In this document: piece by piece, positions 43,837 to 54,385 of the stretch
Layout of the letters: each line of letters opens with the position of its first letter
Numbering within the stretch: position 1 is the first letter of the stretch
Assembly: GCF_002008365.1 (NCBI RefSeq)
Contig: NZ_MRDL01000059.1
Span: 434,001-498,000 of the forward strand
Direction of reading: 5' to 3'
Source: Rhizobium leguminosarum bv. viciae USDA 2370
GTDB taxonomy: Bacteria > Pseudomonadota > Alphaproteobacteria > Rhizobiales > Rhizobiaceae
DNA length: 64,000 nucleotides
Program-made: the position numbers and the translations under genes
Notes under the pieces: generated by a model
What the model was told of the DNA's origin: nothing
The model's input: the letters and a program-made list of their open reading frames with translations, nothing else
Databases searched by the model: none

Positions 43837-46118
43837 ACGCCGTACCGGTCCGCATCTGGAGTGTGGAGCCCACCGGCGGCTCGTTCTATTTCAACAAGCG
43901 GTATCAGGATCATTTCCGCTCCGTTATCGCCGATTTCGACGCTCTCGGTGAGCCGCGCATCGACGATCTGCTGCAGCAGCTGGTTCATCCCGAAGACGCT
44001 CCCGACGTTCAGCGTACGCTCAGGAACTGCTTCGAAACCGGCGGCGGCTGCGCGATGCGATTTCGCTGGCGCGAAAAGGATGATGTCTACCGCTGGGCAG
44101 AGTGCCGGGTGGAGCCGCGGCGCGACGAAAACGGAACGGTCGTGGAATGGTATGGCGTTTCTCTCGACATCGACGATGAGGTGCGTGCGCTGGAGGCGTT
44201 ACGCGAACGTGAGCGGGAGCTGTCATTGCTCGTCGATATGGTCCCCGTTCATATTGCCCGCATGGCGCCCAGCGGCGAGCCGACCTTCTTCAGCAAGCGT
44301 ACCCTCGAATCCATCGGGGTGGATGACGTCGCGGCTTGGGACAAGCCGGACGTCAGCCGCTCGGCGGCCATCATCGGGGCGACAGTCCATCCCGAGGATG
44401 CACCCCGCATGAGAGAGGTGCTCAGCCATGCCCTCGCCACCGGCGAACCCTACACCATAAGGTATCGTCGGCGCCGTGCGGACGGCGAATATCGCTGGAT
44501 GGAGGGTCGCGCAGAACCATTGCGGGATGAAAACGGAATTATTCTACAATGGTACGCTGCTGCACTCGACATCGACGACGAGGTGCGCGCGCAACAGGCC
44601 CTACGAGAGCGGGAACGCGAGCTGTCACAGCTCGTCGACATCGTTCCGAGCCTTCTCTGGCGGTTGGACTCGCAGGGCGAGCCGACTTTCTTCAACAAAC
44701 GGCTGATCAATTTTCTGGGACTGGACGTTGCCGATGCAGACAAGCCCGGCATGAACCGTCTTTCCGCCATCATGGAAGCCGCCGTCCACCCTGACGATGC
44801 GGAGAGCCTCGCCGAGGCGCTCGACCATTCCTTCGTCACCGGCGAGCGCTTCTCCAAGCAATATCGCCTGCGGCGCGCCGACGGCATCTACCGCTGGATG
44901 AAAGGCAGCGCGGAGCCTCTGCGGGACGAGAGCGGCCGGATCGTCCAGTGGTACGGTCTGACGCATGACATCGACGATCAGCTGCGAGTCGAGGACGCGC
45001 TGCGAGAGAGAGAACGCTCGCTCTGGCAGATCGTCGAAACGCTGCCGGCAATGATCGATTGCGCGGCGCCTGATGGAGAACCGGTATACCGAAACCCTCA
45101 GCTCCGCGACTTCCTCGGATATAATCTCGAAGAGCTGGACGGAACGGGGAAAACCCGGCTGGACGGCACACTCGATGCCGGTGTTCATCCCGACGACGTG
45201 GCGGGGGTCAAAGAGAACTATGCCCATTCATTGTCCACCGGCGAGCCCTATGCGCGCAGGCATCGTCTGCGGCGCCACGATGGTGAATATCGCTGGGTTG
45301 AGACGCGTGCGGCGCCGATGCGCGATGCCGACGGCATCATCGTCCAGTGGAATGTCATCTGCCTTGATATCGACGGTGAGGTTCGGGCGGAGGAAGATTT
45401 GCGTCAGGCGCGAGAGGGCCTTGCACGGGCGAGCCAGGTGGCGAGCCTCGCCGAGCTTTCGGCCTCGATCGCGCACGAGGTGAACCAGCCGCTCGCGGCC
45501 GTCGTGGCCAACTCACATGCCTGTCAGCGCTGGCTCATGGCCGAACCGCCGAATATGGAGCGGGCGCAGAGGACGGTGGAGCGCATCATCCGGGATGCTA
45601 ACTCAGCGGCAGATGTCGTCAGCCGTATCCGCGCCTTGTTCAAGCAATCCGCAGACCGCAGGATCCACACGACGCTCTCCGGCGTCGTCGACGAAGCGCG
45701 CAACCTCATGGCCGACGAAGCAGCGCGCCGCCGCGTTCGGATCGACATGGGCATCGACGGCAACCTTCCGCTGGTCGCAATCGACCGCGTCCAGATCCAG
45801 CAGGTGCTGATCAATCTCATCCGCAACGGCATCGAGGCGATGGACGCCGTTGCAGACGACAGGGTGATCGAGATCCGTGTGCAGCATATGGGGAATGCCG
45901 TCCGGACCGAAATCAGCGACCACGGCCCGGGCATCGAGTTTCCCGAGAGGATGTTCGAGCCGTTCTTCACGACGAAAGAAAATGGCATGGGCATGGGACT
46001 GGCAATCTGCCGCTCGATTGTCGAGCTGCATGGCGGACGATTGTGGGCCGAGAAGAACAATCCGCGCGGAGCGACGTTGATCTTCACCTTGCCCATAGAA
46101 ACGAAGGCGGCGCCATGA
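43629..46118 (+). CDS. Multi-PAS histidine kinase, C-terminal part of the same frameshifted gene
   Basis: The frame is open from 43629 and meaningful from about 43662. It starts with the rest of PAS1 and then four more PAS/PAC repeats, each ending in a WY/WN...DIDD-type strand (IVQWYGLCHDIDDQV, VVEWYGVSLDIDDEV, ILQWYAAALDIDDEV, IVQWYGLTHDIDDQL). The kinase core has SIAHEVNQPLAAVVAN (phospho-His), the N box NLIRNGIEAMD and GMGMGLAICRSIVELHGG. Without the upstream MASE1 part it has no natural start codon with a ribosome site, so the gene is probably inactive unless the shift is a sequencing error or is bypassed. Its stop overlaps the next regulator's ATG (ATGA). Confidence 0.8.
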   Translation: MPRYRRKLRHGYRLRRADGLYRWMSSRAEPMRDQSGRIVQWYGLCHDIDDQVHAEEAVRRSQQQLQQIIDAVPVRIWSVEPTGGSFYFNKRYQDHFRSVIADFDALGEPRIDDLLQQLVHPEDAPDVQRTLRNCFETGGGCAMRFRWREKDDVYRWAECRVEPRRDENGTVVEWYGVSLDIDDEVRALEALRERERELSLLVDMVPVHIARMAPSGEPTFFSKRTLESIGVDDVAAWDKPDVSRSAAIIGATVHPEDAPRMREVLSHALATGEPYTIRYRRRRADGEYRWMEGRAEPLRDENGIILQWYAAALDIDDEVRAQQALRERERELSQLVDIVPSLLWRLDSQGEPTFFNKRLINFLGLDVADADKPGMNRLSAIMEAAVHPDDAESLAEALDHSFVTGERFSKQYRLRRADGIYRWMKGSAEPLRDESGRIVQWYGLTHDIDDQLRVEDALRERERSLWQIVETLPAMIDCAAPDGEPVYRNPQLRDFLGYNLEELDGTGKTRLDGTLDAGVHPDDVAGVKENYAHSLSTGEPYARRHRLRRHDGEYRWVETRAAPMRDADGIIVQWNVICLDIDGEVRAEEDLRQAREGLARASQVASLAELSASIAHEVNQPLAAVVANSHACQRWLMAEPPNMERAQRTVERIIRDANSAADVVSRIRALFKQSADRRIHTTLSGVVDEARNLMADEAARRRVRIDMGIDGNLPLVAIDRVQIQQVLINLIRNGIEAMDAVADDRVIEIRVQHMGNAVRTEISDHGPGIEFPERMFEPFFTTKENGMGMGLAICRSIVELHGGRLWAEKNNPRGATLIFTLPIETKAAP

Positions 46119-46756
46119 CAGCCGATGACCATATTGTCTTCATCGTTGATGACGATGGACGCATTCGGGAAGCGCTCGGCGAGCTGCTGGAATCGCATGG
46201 CATGCGCGCCATCGCCTTCGAATCAGCCTGCGATTACGTCAGAGCGGACAAGCCGGATGTCCCCGCCTGCCTCATCCTCGATATCGAGCTGCCTGACATC
46301 AACGGCCTCGATCTGCAGAAACAGATCGCCGACAGGGACCATCCGCCGATCGTGTTCATCACAGGACACGGCGACATCCCCTCCTCCGTGCGTGCGATCA
46401 AGCATGGCGCGGTGGATTTCCTGACCAAACCCTTCAGCGACGCGGACCTGATGGCGGCAATTCACGCGGCGATCGCTGAGGATCGGGAGAAGAGATCGCA
46501 ACGCGCCGAACTCGACATGCTGAGGCAACACTATCTCGACCTGACGCCGCGAGAGCGCGAGGTGCTGCCTCTCGTGGTCAGCGGCCTTCTCAACAAGCAA
46601 GCAGCAGCCGAATTGGGGATCAGCGAAGTGACGCTGCAGATCCACAGAAGAAATGTGATGCAGAAAATGGCGGCGGCATCGCTCGCCGATCTCGTGCGGA
46701 TCGCGGAGAGATTGGAAATACCGATAACCCACTCGCGCCGAGTGGGAGGGAATTGA
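46115..46756 (+). CDS. FixJ/NarL-type response regulator
   Basis: 213 aa from the ATG at 46115, overlapping the kinase stop as ATGA. Receiver with VDDDGRIREAL, phospho-acceptor Asp56 in LILDIELPDING, TGHGDIPSSVRAIKHGAVDF and a KPF lysine near 108. LuxR-type helix-turn-helix at about 140-200 (LTPREREVLPLVVSGLLNKQ). Translational coupling makes it the cognate regulator of the multi-PAS kinase. Confidence 0.92.
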   Translation: MTADDHIVFIVDDDGRIREALGELLESHGMRAIAFESACDYVRADKPDVPACLILDIELPDINGLDLQKQIADRDHPPIVFITGHGDIPSSVRAIKHGAVDFLTKPFSDADLMAAIHAAIAEDREKRSQRAELDMLRQHYLDLTPREREVLPLVVSGLLNKQAAAELGISEVTLQIHRRNVMQKMAAASLADLVRIAERLEIPITHSRRVGGN

Positions 46757-46758
46757 AC

Positions 46759-47136
46759 ATGAACAAGACAAGACATGTGGTGGCAATTGTCGATGACGAT
46801 CCAAGGCTGCTTGAATCGATGGGCGACCTTCTGGAATCCGCGGGTTATGTGGCTCGCAGCTTCTCGTCGGCGGGCTCGCTGCTCGTCAACGGGCTATCGG
46901 ACCTCGACCTGCTCATCACCGATATCGGAATGCCTGGCATCGACGGCTTCGAACTTCGCGACCTGGTGAGGAAATCACGCCCGGAGCTGCCGGTATTCCT
47001 GATCACGGGCCGCCACGAGATAGCAGATCAGGGCCGCGCTCAAGGCGTGGGCGGATTTTTCCGCAAGCCTTTCGATGCCCAGGCGCTGCTGGCGGCCATC
47101 GCCAACGCTTTGCATAAATCGACAGATGGAGGGTAA
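46759..47136 (+). CDS. Single-domain response regulator
   Basis: 125 aa from the ATG at 46759; GGGAGGG eight bases upstream decides the start. Only a receiver domain: VAIVDDDPRLLESMGDLLES, Asp55 in LLITDIGMPGIDGFEL, TGRHE in place of the usual switch Thr region and KPF near 103. No output domain, so it is likely a phosphate sink or relay between kinase and the two FixJ-type regulators that flank it. Confidence 0.9.
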   Translation: MNKTRHVVAIVDDDPRLLESMGDLLESAGYVARSFSSAGSLLVNGLSDLDLLITDIGMPGIDGFELRDLVRKSRPELPVFLITGRHEIADQGRAQGVGGFFRKPFDAQALLAAIANALHKSTDGG

Positions 47137-47137
47137 C

Positions 47138-47830
47138 ATGAGAGTTGACCAGCCGTTGCTGCGGAAATCGGCGCCGTTATCGTTACAGTGCAGTTGTGAA
47201 GAGAACCAGCCGCTCGTCATTATCGTCGATGACGACGCCTCCGTTCGCGAGGCGCTGTCGGAGCTGATCCTGTCGGCTGGCTTCCAGTCGACCAGTTTTG
47301 CCTCGACCCGCGAACTGCTTGACGCCGATATCCTGGATTGCCCCGGCTGCCTGATCCTCGATGTGCGCATGCCGGGAGCAAGCGGCCTCCACCTGCAGCG
47401 CCATCTGGCTGAAAACGGCATATCCAAACCGATCATCTTCCTGACCGGGCATGGCGATATTCCGATGACCGTCCAGGCGATGAAGGCCGGCGCCGTGGAT
47501 TTTCTCACCAAACCGGTGCGGGACCAGACGCTGCTCGACGCCATCACAGCGGCCATTGCGATGGATGCCGAACGAAGGGCGGAAGCCGCGGTCGCCGAGC
47601 GCAATATCAAGCGCTTGGAGACGCTGACGCAGCGCGAGCGCGAGGTTCTGCATGAAGTGGCGCGCGGACGCCTCAACAAGCAGATCGCCTTCGATCTCGG
47701 CATCAGCGAAGTGACGGTCAAGCTGCATCGCAGCAATGTCATGCACAAGATGGAGGCCGCCTCCATCGGCGAATTGATCCGAGCGTGGGAAACACTGCCC
47801 ATGCAGATGCGCCAGGCTGGCGCGCGCTAA
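47138..47830 (+). CDS. FixJ/NarL-type response regulator
   Basis: 230 aa from the ATG at 47138, with GGAGGG upstream and one base after the previous stop. A 25-residue N-terminal extension with two cysteines (LSLQCSCEENQ) precedes the receiver (IIVDDDASVREALSELILSA, Asp75 in LILDVRMPGASG, TGHGDIPMTVQAMKAGAVDF). LuxR-type helix-turn-helix at about 158-220 (LTQREREVLHEVARGRLNKQ). Third regulator of the kinase operon. The extension is unusual for FixJ proteins. Confidence 0.9.
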   Translation: MRVDQPLLRKSAPLSLQCSCEENQPLVIIVDDDASVREALSELILSAGFQSTSFASTRELLDADILDCPGCLILDVRMPGASGLHLQRHLAENGISKPIIFLTGHGDIPMTVQAMKAGAVDFLTKPVRDQTLLDAITAAIAMDAERRAEAAVAERNIKRLETLTQREREVLHEVARGRLNKQIAFDLGISEVTVKLHRSNVMHKMEAASIGELIRAWETLPMQMRQAGAR

Positions 47831-48099
47831 AACGCGTCGCGTCAATCCGGATCATCGACGCGCGCTTCAAGTCATTGATTTATGCTTTTAGCCGCGTGTC
47901 TTCCAATGGTGGAAGATACCGGCCTCGAACATCATCTGCGGCCGCTGTCCATTTGAGGCGAGTCGTATCCGATTTGCGCCAAAAAAAGCGATGCGGCGCC
48001 GGCAATGGGTTTCGGTCTCGCTCTCATGCGGTAATCCTAAATTAAAGCTCGGGGATATGACCTGGTGCCCAGCTTTGGTTCCCTAAAGGAGATCTCGCC

Positions 48100-48456
48100 G
48101 TGAACAATCAATCGTCAACCGCGCCCTCCCCTGAAACCAACGCCTTCGAAAACGAAGCAAACTTCTTGTCGGCTATGGGGAATGCCAAACGGCTTCACAT
48201 TCTGCATCTGCTGGCCGAGGGGGAAATGTCCGTGAGCCTCCTGGCCGACGAGGTGGGCTTGAGCCAATCTTCGACGTCCCAGCATTTGGCAATTCTTCGA
48301 GAACAGGAACTCGTGCAGACGCGAAGAGCTGCTCAGACGATCTACTATTCACTTCAATCCGGCGCGGCCAGGGCAATGCTCGATACGCTCGCTGACATCT
48401 TCGGATCGTACCGTCGCACCGAAGTAGAATGTGTCCGAGCCCTGGGCACCCAATAA
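48100..48456 (+). CDS. ArsR-family winged-helix repressor
   Basis: 118 aa with GTG start at 48100, preceded by AAAGGAGAT. Winged helix with FLSAMGNAKRLHILHLLAEG and recognition region VGLSQSSTSQHLAILREQEL. No CxC metal motif of ArsR/SmtB is present (the single Cys is near the C-terminus), so the effector may not be a metal. It heads a plus-strand stretch with an MBL-fold remnant, a nitroreductase and an FMN reductase, which it may control. Confidence 0.88.
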   Translation: MNNQSSTAPSPETNAFENEANFLSAMGNAKRLHILHLLAEGEMSVSLLADEVGLSQSSTSQHLAILREQELVQTRRAAQTIYYSLQSGAARAMLDTLADIFGSYRRTEVECVRALGTQ

Positions 48457-48725
48457 AAAATACGAAACGTCGATCCTACACAGCTGATGGTTGGCGCCGC
48501 GGCAGCGAAGAGCAGCGCAATGGCGAAGAACGCGGTTTCGAGGAGATGACTGCGGCTTGAGTGTAAGCACCAAGTCCCGCGATGCCTCGCCGACATGCCC
48601 CTCGAACACATCGATCCCTGATGTACGTTTGATGTACCCCTCCTAGACCACCGTGTGATTACGCCTCCATTGCGAATGGAGATAATGAACCACATCAGGA
48701 ACGGAACAGTCAGGACGAAACGACC
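48457..48725. other. Intergenic stretch, no gene seen
   Basis: 269 bp between the ArsR-family gene and the MBL-fold remnant. A minus-strand open frame here overlaps the ArsR gene and has no ribosome site. No clear operator palindrome was recognised. Confidence 0.35.
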
Positions 48726-48895
48726 ATGAGTATGGACAACACCTCATACCCCGGCAGACTGGAACCCGGCGAGCTGGTTCCGTCGCGCTATGCGCTTGAT
48801 ATCGGCGAGATTGACGTAACGGCGGTCAGCGATGGGATGCGAGCGCTGCCAGGCGCGATGTTGGGCCACAACGCTGGCCCGGCCGTCCGGGCGGA
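48726..48895 (+). pseudogene. 5' remnant of an MBL-fold metallohydrolase gene
   Basis: An ATG at 48726 begins a frame reading ELVPSRYALDIGEIDVTAVS then DGMRALPGAMLGHNA. This is the N-terminal signature of a group of metallo-beta-lactamase-fold hydrolases (PSRYAL..GDIDV..ISDG). The homology stops at about residue 56, right before the ribosome site of the nitroreductase, and the metal-binding HxHxDH motif is missing. A deletion has joined this stub to the nitroreductase gene. Confidence 0.6.
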
Positions 48896-48906
48896 CGGAG
48901 GCGATC

Positions 48907-49572
48907 ATGGACGTATATGAGGCAGTCAAAAGTCGACGATCGGTGCGCGGGTTCAAAGACAAGCCTGTGGAGAGGGAGGTGCTTGAGCGTGTGCTGTCCG
49001 CCGCAGCTTGGTCGCCGTCAGGATCGAACATCCAGCCGTGGAACACCTACGTGATGACTGGCGCGCCGCTGGCTGAGCTCAAGACGTCCGCCGTCGAGCG
49101 CGTGGCCCATGGCGACGCCTGGGACAAGCGGCAGTACGAGATGTACCCGCCCGCACTGAAGTCCCCCTATGGGGAGCGCCGGTCCGCCTTCGGCAAGGAG
49201 CGCTACAGCGCGCTCGGTATTGCGCGCGAGGATTGGGAGGCGCGCCAGCGGGCAGCAATCGCCAACTGGAACTGTTTCGGCGCGCCCGCCGCCCTGTTCT
49301 GCTACATCGATCGTGACCTGGGCCTGCCCCAATGGGCCGACGTCGGCATGTATCTGCAGACGGTCATGCTGCTGCTCCGCGCCGAAGGTCTTCACAGTTG
49401 CCCGCAGATGGCGTGGTCGCAGGTTCGCGAGACGGTCGCGGAGGTCCTGTCACCCCCCGACGGGCTCATCCTCTTCTGCGGCATGTCGATCGGGTACGAG
49501 GACCCCACGGTCAGTTATGCCCGTACAGGCCGCGCCCCGCTCGGCGAGACGGTCACGTTCCTCGGCGAATAG
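48907..49572 (+). CDS. Nitroreductase family flavoprotein
   Basis: 221 aa from the ATG at 48907 (GGAGGC upstream; the longer frame is antisense-like noise within the MBL remnant). N-terminal YEAVKSRRSVRGFKDKPV carries the FMN-phosphate arginines, SPSGSNIQPWNTYVM is the second FMN motif, and LILFCGMSIGYEDP near the C-terminus is the third. It reduces nitroaromatics or quinones with NAD(P)H. Co-directional with an FMN reductase 37 bp downstream. Confidence 0.92.
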   Translation: MDVYEAVKSRRSVRGFKDKPVEREVLERVLSAAAWSPSGSNIQPWNTYVMTGAPLAELKTSAVERVAHGDAWDKRQYEMYPPALKSPYGERRSAFGKERYSALGIAREDWEARQRAAIANWNCFGAPAALFCYIDRDLGLPQWADVGMYLQTVMLLLRAEGLHSCPQMAWSQVRETVAEVLSPPDGLILFCGMSIGYEDPTVSYARTGRAPLGETVTFLGE

Positions 49573-49609
49573 TGACTTGCCATCATCATGCGAGATATTG
49601 GAGAACGCC

Positions 49610-50182
49610 ATGACCACGCATAAAGTAGGTTATCTCATCGGCAGCCTGGCCAAGGGCTCGATCAACCGCAAGCTCGCCAAGGCGTTGGTGCGGTTCGCGC
49701 CGCCGGAACTTGAAATGTCGGAGATATCCTTCAAGGACCTGCCGCTCTACAGCTACGACTATGACGCCGACTACCCTCCGGCTGGCAAGACATTCAAGGC
49801 GGCAATCGCAGCCGTCGACGCCGTGCTGTTCGTTACGCCCGAATACAATCGATCCATACCCGGCGGGCTGAAAAACGCAATCGACTGGGCGAGCCGCCCC
49901 TACGGCACCAACTCGTTCACACGTAAGCCGTCAGCGGTGATCGGCACGTCGCCGGGCGCGATAGGCACAGCAGTCGCCCAGCAGAATTTGCGCAGCGTGC
50001 TCAGTTTCTGCAACTCTCCCCAGATGAATGCCCCGGAAGCCTACATCCAGTTCACGCCGGGCCTGATCACCGATGACGGCGAGGTCACGAAAGACACCAC
50101 CGCCGATTTCCTTCGCACTTTCATGCAGGACTTCCATGTCTTCATCGCAAGGGTTCGCTCAGTGCTGCCGAAAGATGCCTAG
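49610..50182 (+). CDS. NADPH-dependent FMN reductase (flavodoxin-like fold)
   Basis: 190 aa from the ATG at 49610, with GGAG upstream. Flavodoxin-like motifs: GSLAKGSINRKLAKAL for the FMN phosphate, VTPEYNRSIPGGLKNAIDWA near residue 78 (the PEYN..PG..KNA..W signature) and VIGTSPGAIGTA near 110. It supplies reduced flavin or reduces quinones and azo compounds. Operon with the nitroreductase; a strong terminator follows at 50192-50232. Confidence 0.93.
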   Translation: MTTHKVGYLIGSLAKGSINRKLAKALVRFAPPELEMSEISFKDLPLYSYDYDADYPPAGKTFKAAIAAVDAVLFVTPEYNRSIPGGLKNAIDWASRPYGTNSFTRKPSAVIGTSPGAIGTAVAQQNLRSVLSFCNSPQMNAPEAYIQFTPGLITDDGEVTKDTTADFLRTFMQDFHVFIARVRSVLPKDA

Positions 50183-50191
50183 AGCCCTGCG

Positions 50192-50232
50192 GGAGCTGGC
50201 CGCGTCCATCCGGGCGGCCAGCTCCTGTTTTT
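50192..50232 (+). terminator. Rho-independent terminator after the FMN reductase gene
   Basis: GGAGCTGGCCGC (50192-50203) pairs perfectly with GCGGCCAGCTCC (50214-50225) around a ten-base loop, followed by TGTTTTT. It ends the nitroreductase-FMN reductase transcript 10 bp after the stop codon. Confidence 0.9.
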
Positions 50233-50248
50233 AAAGGGGGCAATGCCC

Positions 50249-51436
50249 TCAGGCGAAGGCGTAGGAGCCGTCGGGCCGCTTCGGCACGCGCCGCTGCCAA
50301 TGGATGTAGCCTTCCTCTTCCATCGCCTTCTCGTCCATTTCGACGCCCCAGCCGGGCCGGTCGGGACGCAGCTCCAGATAGCCGTCCTTCGGCAGATAGG
50401 GATCGACGACGTAACGGGTTTCCCCCTCCCGCTTCTCGATATCGAGGCCGCCATAGACGTAGGCCTGTCCCTTTGGCAGCCGGTATTCGAGGATACGGAA
50501 ATTCTGTGCCGCCGCAGAAAAATGAACGTTGACCGCCGTCGCAAGTGGACCCATCGGGTTGTGCGGCGCCACGCCGACGAAGAAGGCTTCGGCGAGGGTG
50601 GCAATACGGCGCATTTCGCTGATGCCGCCGACGACGCAGATGTCGGGCTGGATGAGGTCGGCGCCCTTGACCTGCAGCAGGCGCAGGAACTCGTTTCTGT
50701 TATAGAGCGACTCGCCGGTCGCCAGCACGCAGTTGAGCCCCTGTTTCAGATCGCCCCAAGCCTCGATATTTTCAGGACGCAGCGGCTCCTCGAAAAACAG
50801 AGGGTCGTAGGGCGCCAAGGCATTGCCGAGTTGCCTTGCGGCGATCGGCTCGAAAATCTTCGCATGGGCGTCGAAGGCGATCTCATATTCGTCATTGACC
50901 GTTTCGCGCAGCGAGCGGAAATAATCCGCCGAGGCTTTGACGACATTGCCCCAGCGATTGGAGTGCATGTCGATACGCCAGGGGCTGAGCTTGAAGGCGG
51001 TGAAACCCCACCCTTCCTTCAGACGATCGAACTCGTCGCGGGCCGCCGGTGCATCCGGTGCGGTATAGACGCCGGCATAGACCTTGATGCGGTCGCGCAC
51101 CTCGCCGCCCAGCAGCTTGTAGACCGGGACGTTTGCCGCCTTGGCGGCGAGGTCCCACAGGCAGTGATCGAGTGCGGAGATCGCGGCAAGGCCGAGCGCG
51201 CCCGGCGGGAACCGGCTTTGCTGGATCAACAGATTGACGAGATAGTCGACGCGTGTCGGATCCTGGCCGGACAGAAATTCGTAAAGATAATCCAGGAGCG
51301 GCGGAAGCGCCTTGTCGGGGCCGTGATTGTAGCATTCGCCCCAGCCCGTTAGCCCGTCATCGGTGTCGAGCGCGACGATCACGCGGGGACGGTCCTTGTC
51401 GCGGGTCATGAAAACCCGCATGCGGTCGATCTTCAT
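50249..51436 (-). CDS. Enolase-superfamily sugar-acid dehydratase (mandelate racemase/galactonate dehydratase type) I
   Basis: 395 aa. N-terminal capping domain (TDDGLTGWGECYNHGPDKAL), then the barrel with FDAHAK near 190 (first metal Asp plus His), FFEEPLRPEN near 217, ATGESLYNR near 243, QPDICVVGG and the catalytic APHNPMGPLA near 300. The Asp-x-His arrangement resembles galactonate/mannonate dehydratases rather than racemases. It would dehydrate an aldonic or aldaric acid to a 2-keto-3-deoxy acid. The second enolase-superfamily gene lies 12 bp upstream in the same operon. Confidence 0.85.
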   Translation of the reverse strand: MKIDRMRVFMTRDKDRPRVIVALDTDDGLTGWGECYNHGPDKALPPLLDYLYEFLSGQDPTRVDYLVNLLIQQSRFPPGALGLAAISALDHCLWDLAAKAANVPVYKLLGGEVRDRIKVYAGVYTAPDAPAARDEFDRLKEGWGFTAFKLSPWRIDMHSNRWGNVVKASADYFRSLRETVNDEYEIAFDAHAKIFEPIAARQLGNALAPYDPLFFEEPLRPENIEAWGDLKQGLNCVLATGESLYNRNEFLRLLQVKGADLIQPDICVVGGISEMRRIATLAEAFFVGVAPHNPMGPLATAVNVHFSAAAQNFRILEYRLPKGQAYVYGGLDIEKREGETRYVVDPYLPKDGYLELRPDRPGWGVEMDEKAMEEEGYIHWQRRVPKRPDGSYAFA

Positions 51437-51448
51437 CTTTCTGTCCTT

Positions 51449-52656
51449 CTAGCGATTGAAATAGGTGCGGCGTGACAGGCGCGTCTGCACGTAGAGATGC
51501 TCGTTGTCGGTTCCGGGATTGTAGGCGCCGGCACTTTGCGGCACCGAGACATTGCCGTTGCTGGGGAAGCGCGCCACGAAAGCCTCGTCGATATCGCAGC
51601 CAAGTCCCGGGCCATCAGGAACGGCGATCAAGCCGTCAACCTGTTGCGGATGCGGCACGATCGTCTGGCGGCGGCCGTCCCAGTCATCGTCGAGGCGCTC
51701 GAGAATGAGGGCGTTCGGGATCGCCGCAAGCAGATGCAGAGCCGCATATTCCGCCACCGGCCCGAGCGAGCCCGAATGCGGCGCCATCTGGATATGATGC
51801 GCCTCGGCCATGGCAGCGATCTTCTTCATCTGGGTGATGCCGCCGGCCCGGCCCGTGTCCGGCTGGATCACGTCCACCAGCTCCTTTTCGATGAGCTCGC
51901 GCTCGCCGAAGATAGTCGCCGAACGTTCGCCGGCCGCAAGCGGCACATGCGCTGCGTCGCGGATGCGCCGGTAGCCGTCGAAATTCTCCGGCGCGATCGG
52001 ATCTTCCACCCACATCAATTCATAGGGTTCAAGCGCCCGAACCAGCCGGCAGGCATCCGCAGGCGTCAGCCACGGCGGTCCATGCAGATCGATGGCGATG
52101 TCCATGTCGTCGCCGACGGCGTCACGCAACGCGGCGACCTTGCGGACCGGATCGGCGACACCGCCGCATTTGATCGCCTTTATGCCGCGCGCTTTGAGGG
52201 CAAGCGCTCGCTCGGGCGTATTCGCATGCGAATAGATCGGGATCCGGTCACGCACCTTGCCGCCGAGCAGCATCCAGACAGGCACGCCGAGCGCCTTGCC
52301 CTTGACGTCCCAAAGCGCCATGTCGATGCCGGTCATCGCACCGCCGCCGACCGTCCCGAGCATGCCGTGGCCCATCATGGCGATATGCATCTTCTGCCAC
52401 AGCCGTTCGATATGAGCCGGATCTTCGCCCACGAGGAGTGGCGCGAGATCATGGATCGCCGTCTCGACGACGCGCGGCCAGCCCGAGCATTCACCGATGC
52501 CGGTAATGCCCTCGTCGGTATCGATCTTCAGAAAAAGCCAGTTTCTGGTGCCGCCAAACTGCTTGGAGGCGCCACCGCCAGAACGTTGGTCGGAAGCCCA
52601 GTTCGCGGGGTCGGGCTGACCGACATGCATGAGAAAAGTACGGATCCCGGTGATTT

Positions 52657-52660
<4 letters not shown>
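51449..52660 (-). CDS. Enolase-superfamily sugar-acid dehydratase (mandelate racemase/galactonate dehydratase type) II
   Basis: 403 aa from the ATG at 52660, which overlaps the ABC ATPase stop as ATGA; the longer frame lies inside that gene. Capping domain with DTDEGITGIGECSGWPRVVE. Barrel residues: IKAIKCGG, IDLHGPPWLTP near 207 (Asp-x-His-Gly), WVEDPIAPENFDG near 233, AGERSATIFG near 258 and APHSGSLGPVAEYAA near 307. Similar to galactonate-type dehydratases. It differs clearly from its neighbour, so the two probably act on different stereoisomers or steps. Confidence 0.85.
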
Positions 52661-54378
<1,718 letters not shown>

Positions 54379-54385
54379 GCCGGCC

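Noticed and set aside
48354..48695. 113-codon minus-strand frame with a hydrophobic stretch
   Set aside because: Overlaps the ArsR-family gene and lacks a ribosome site.
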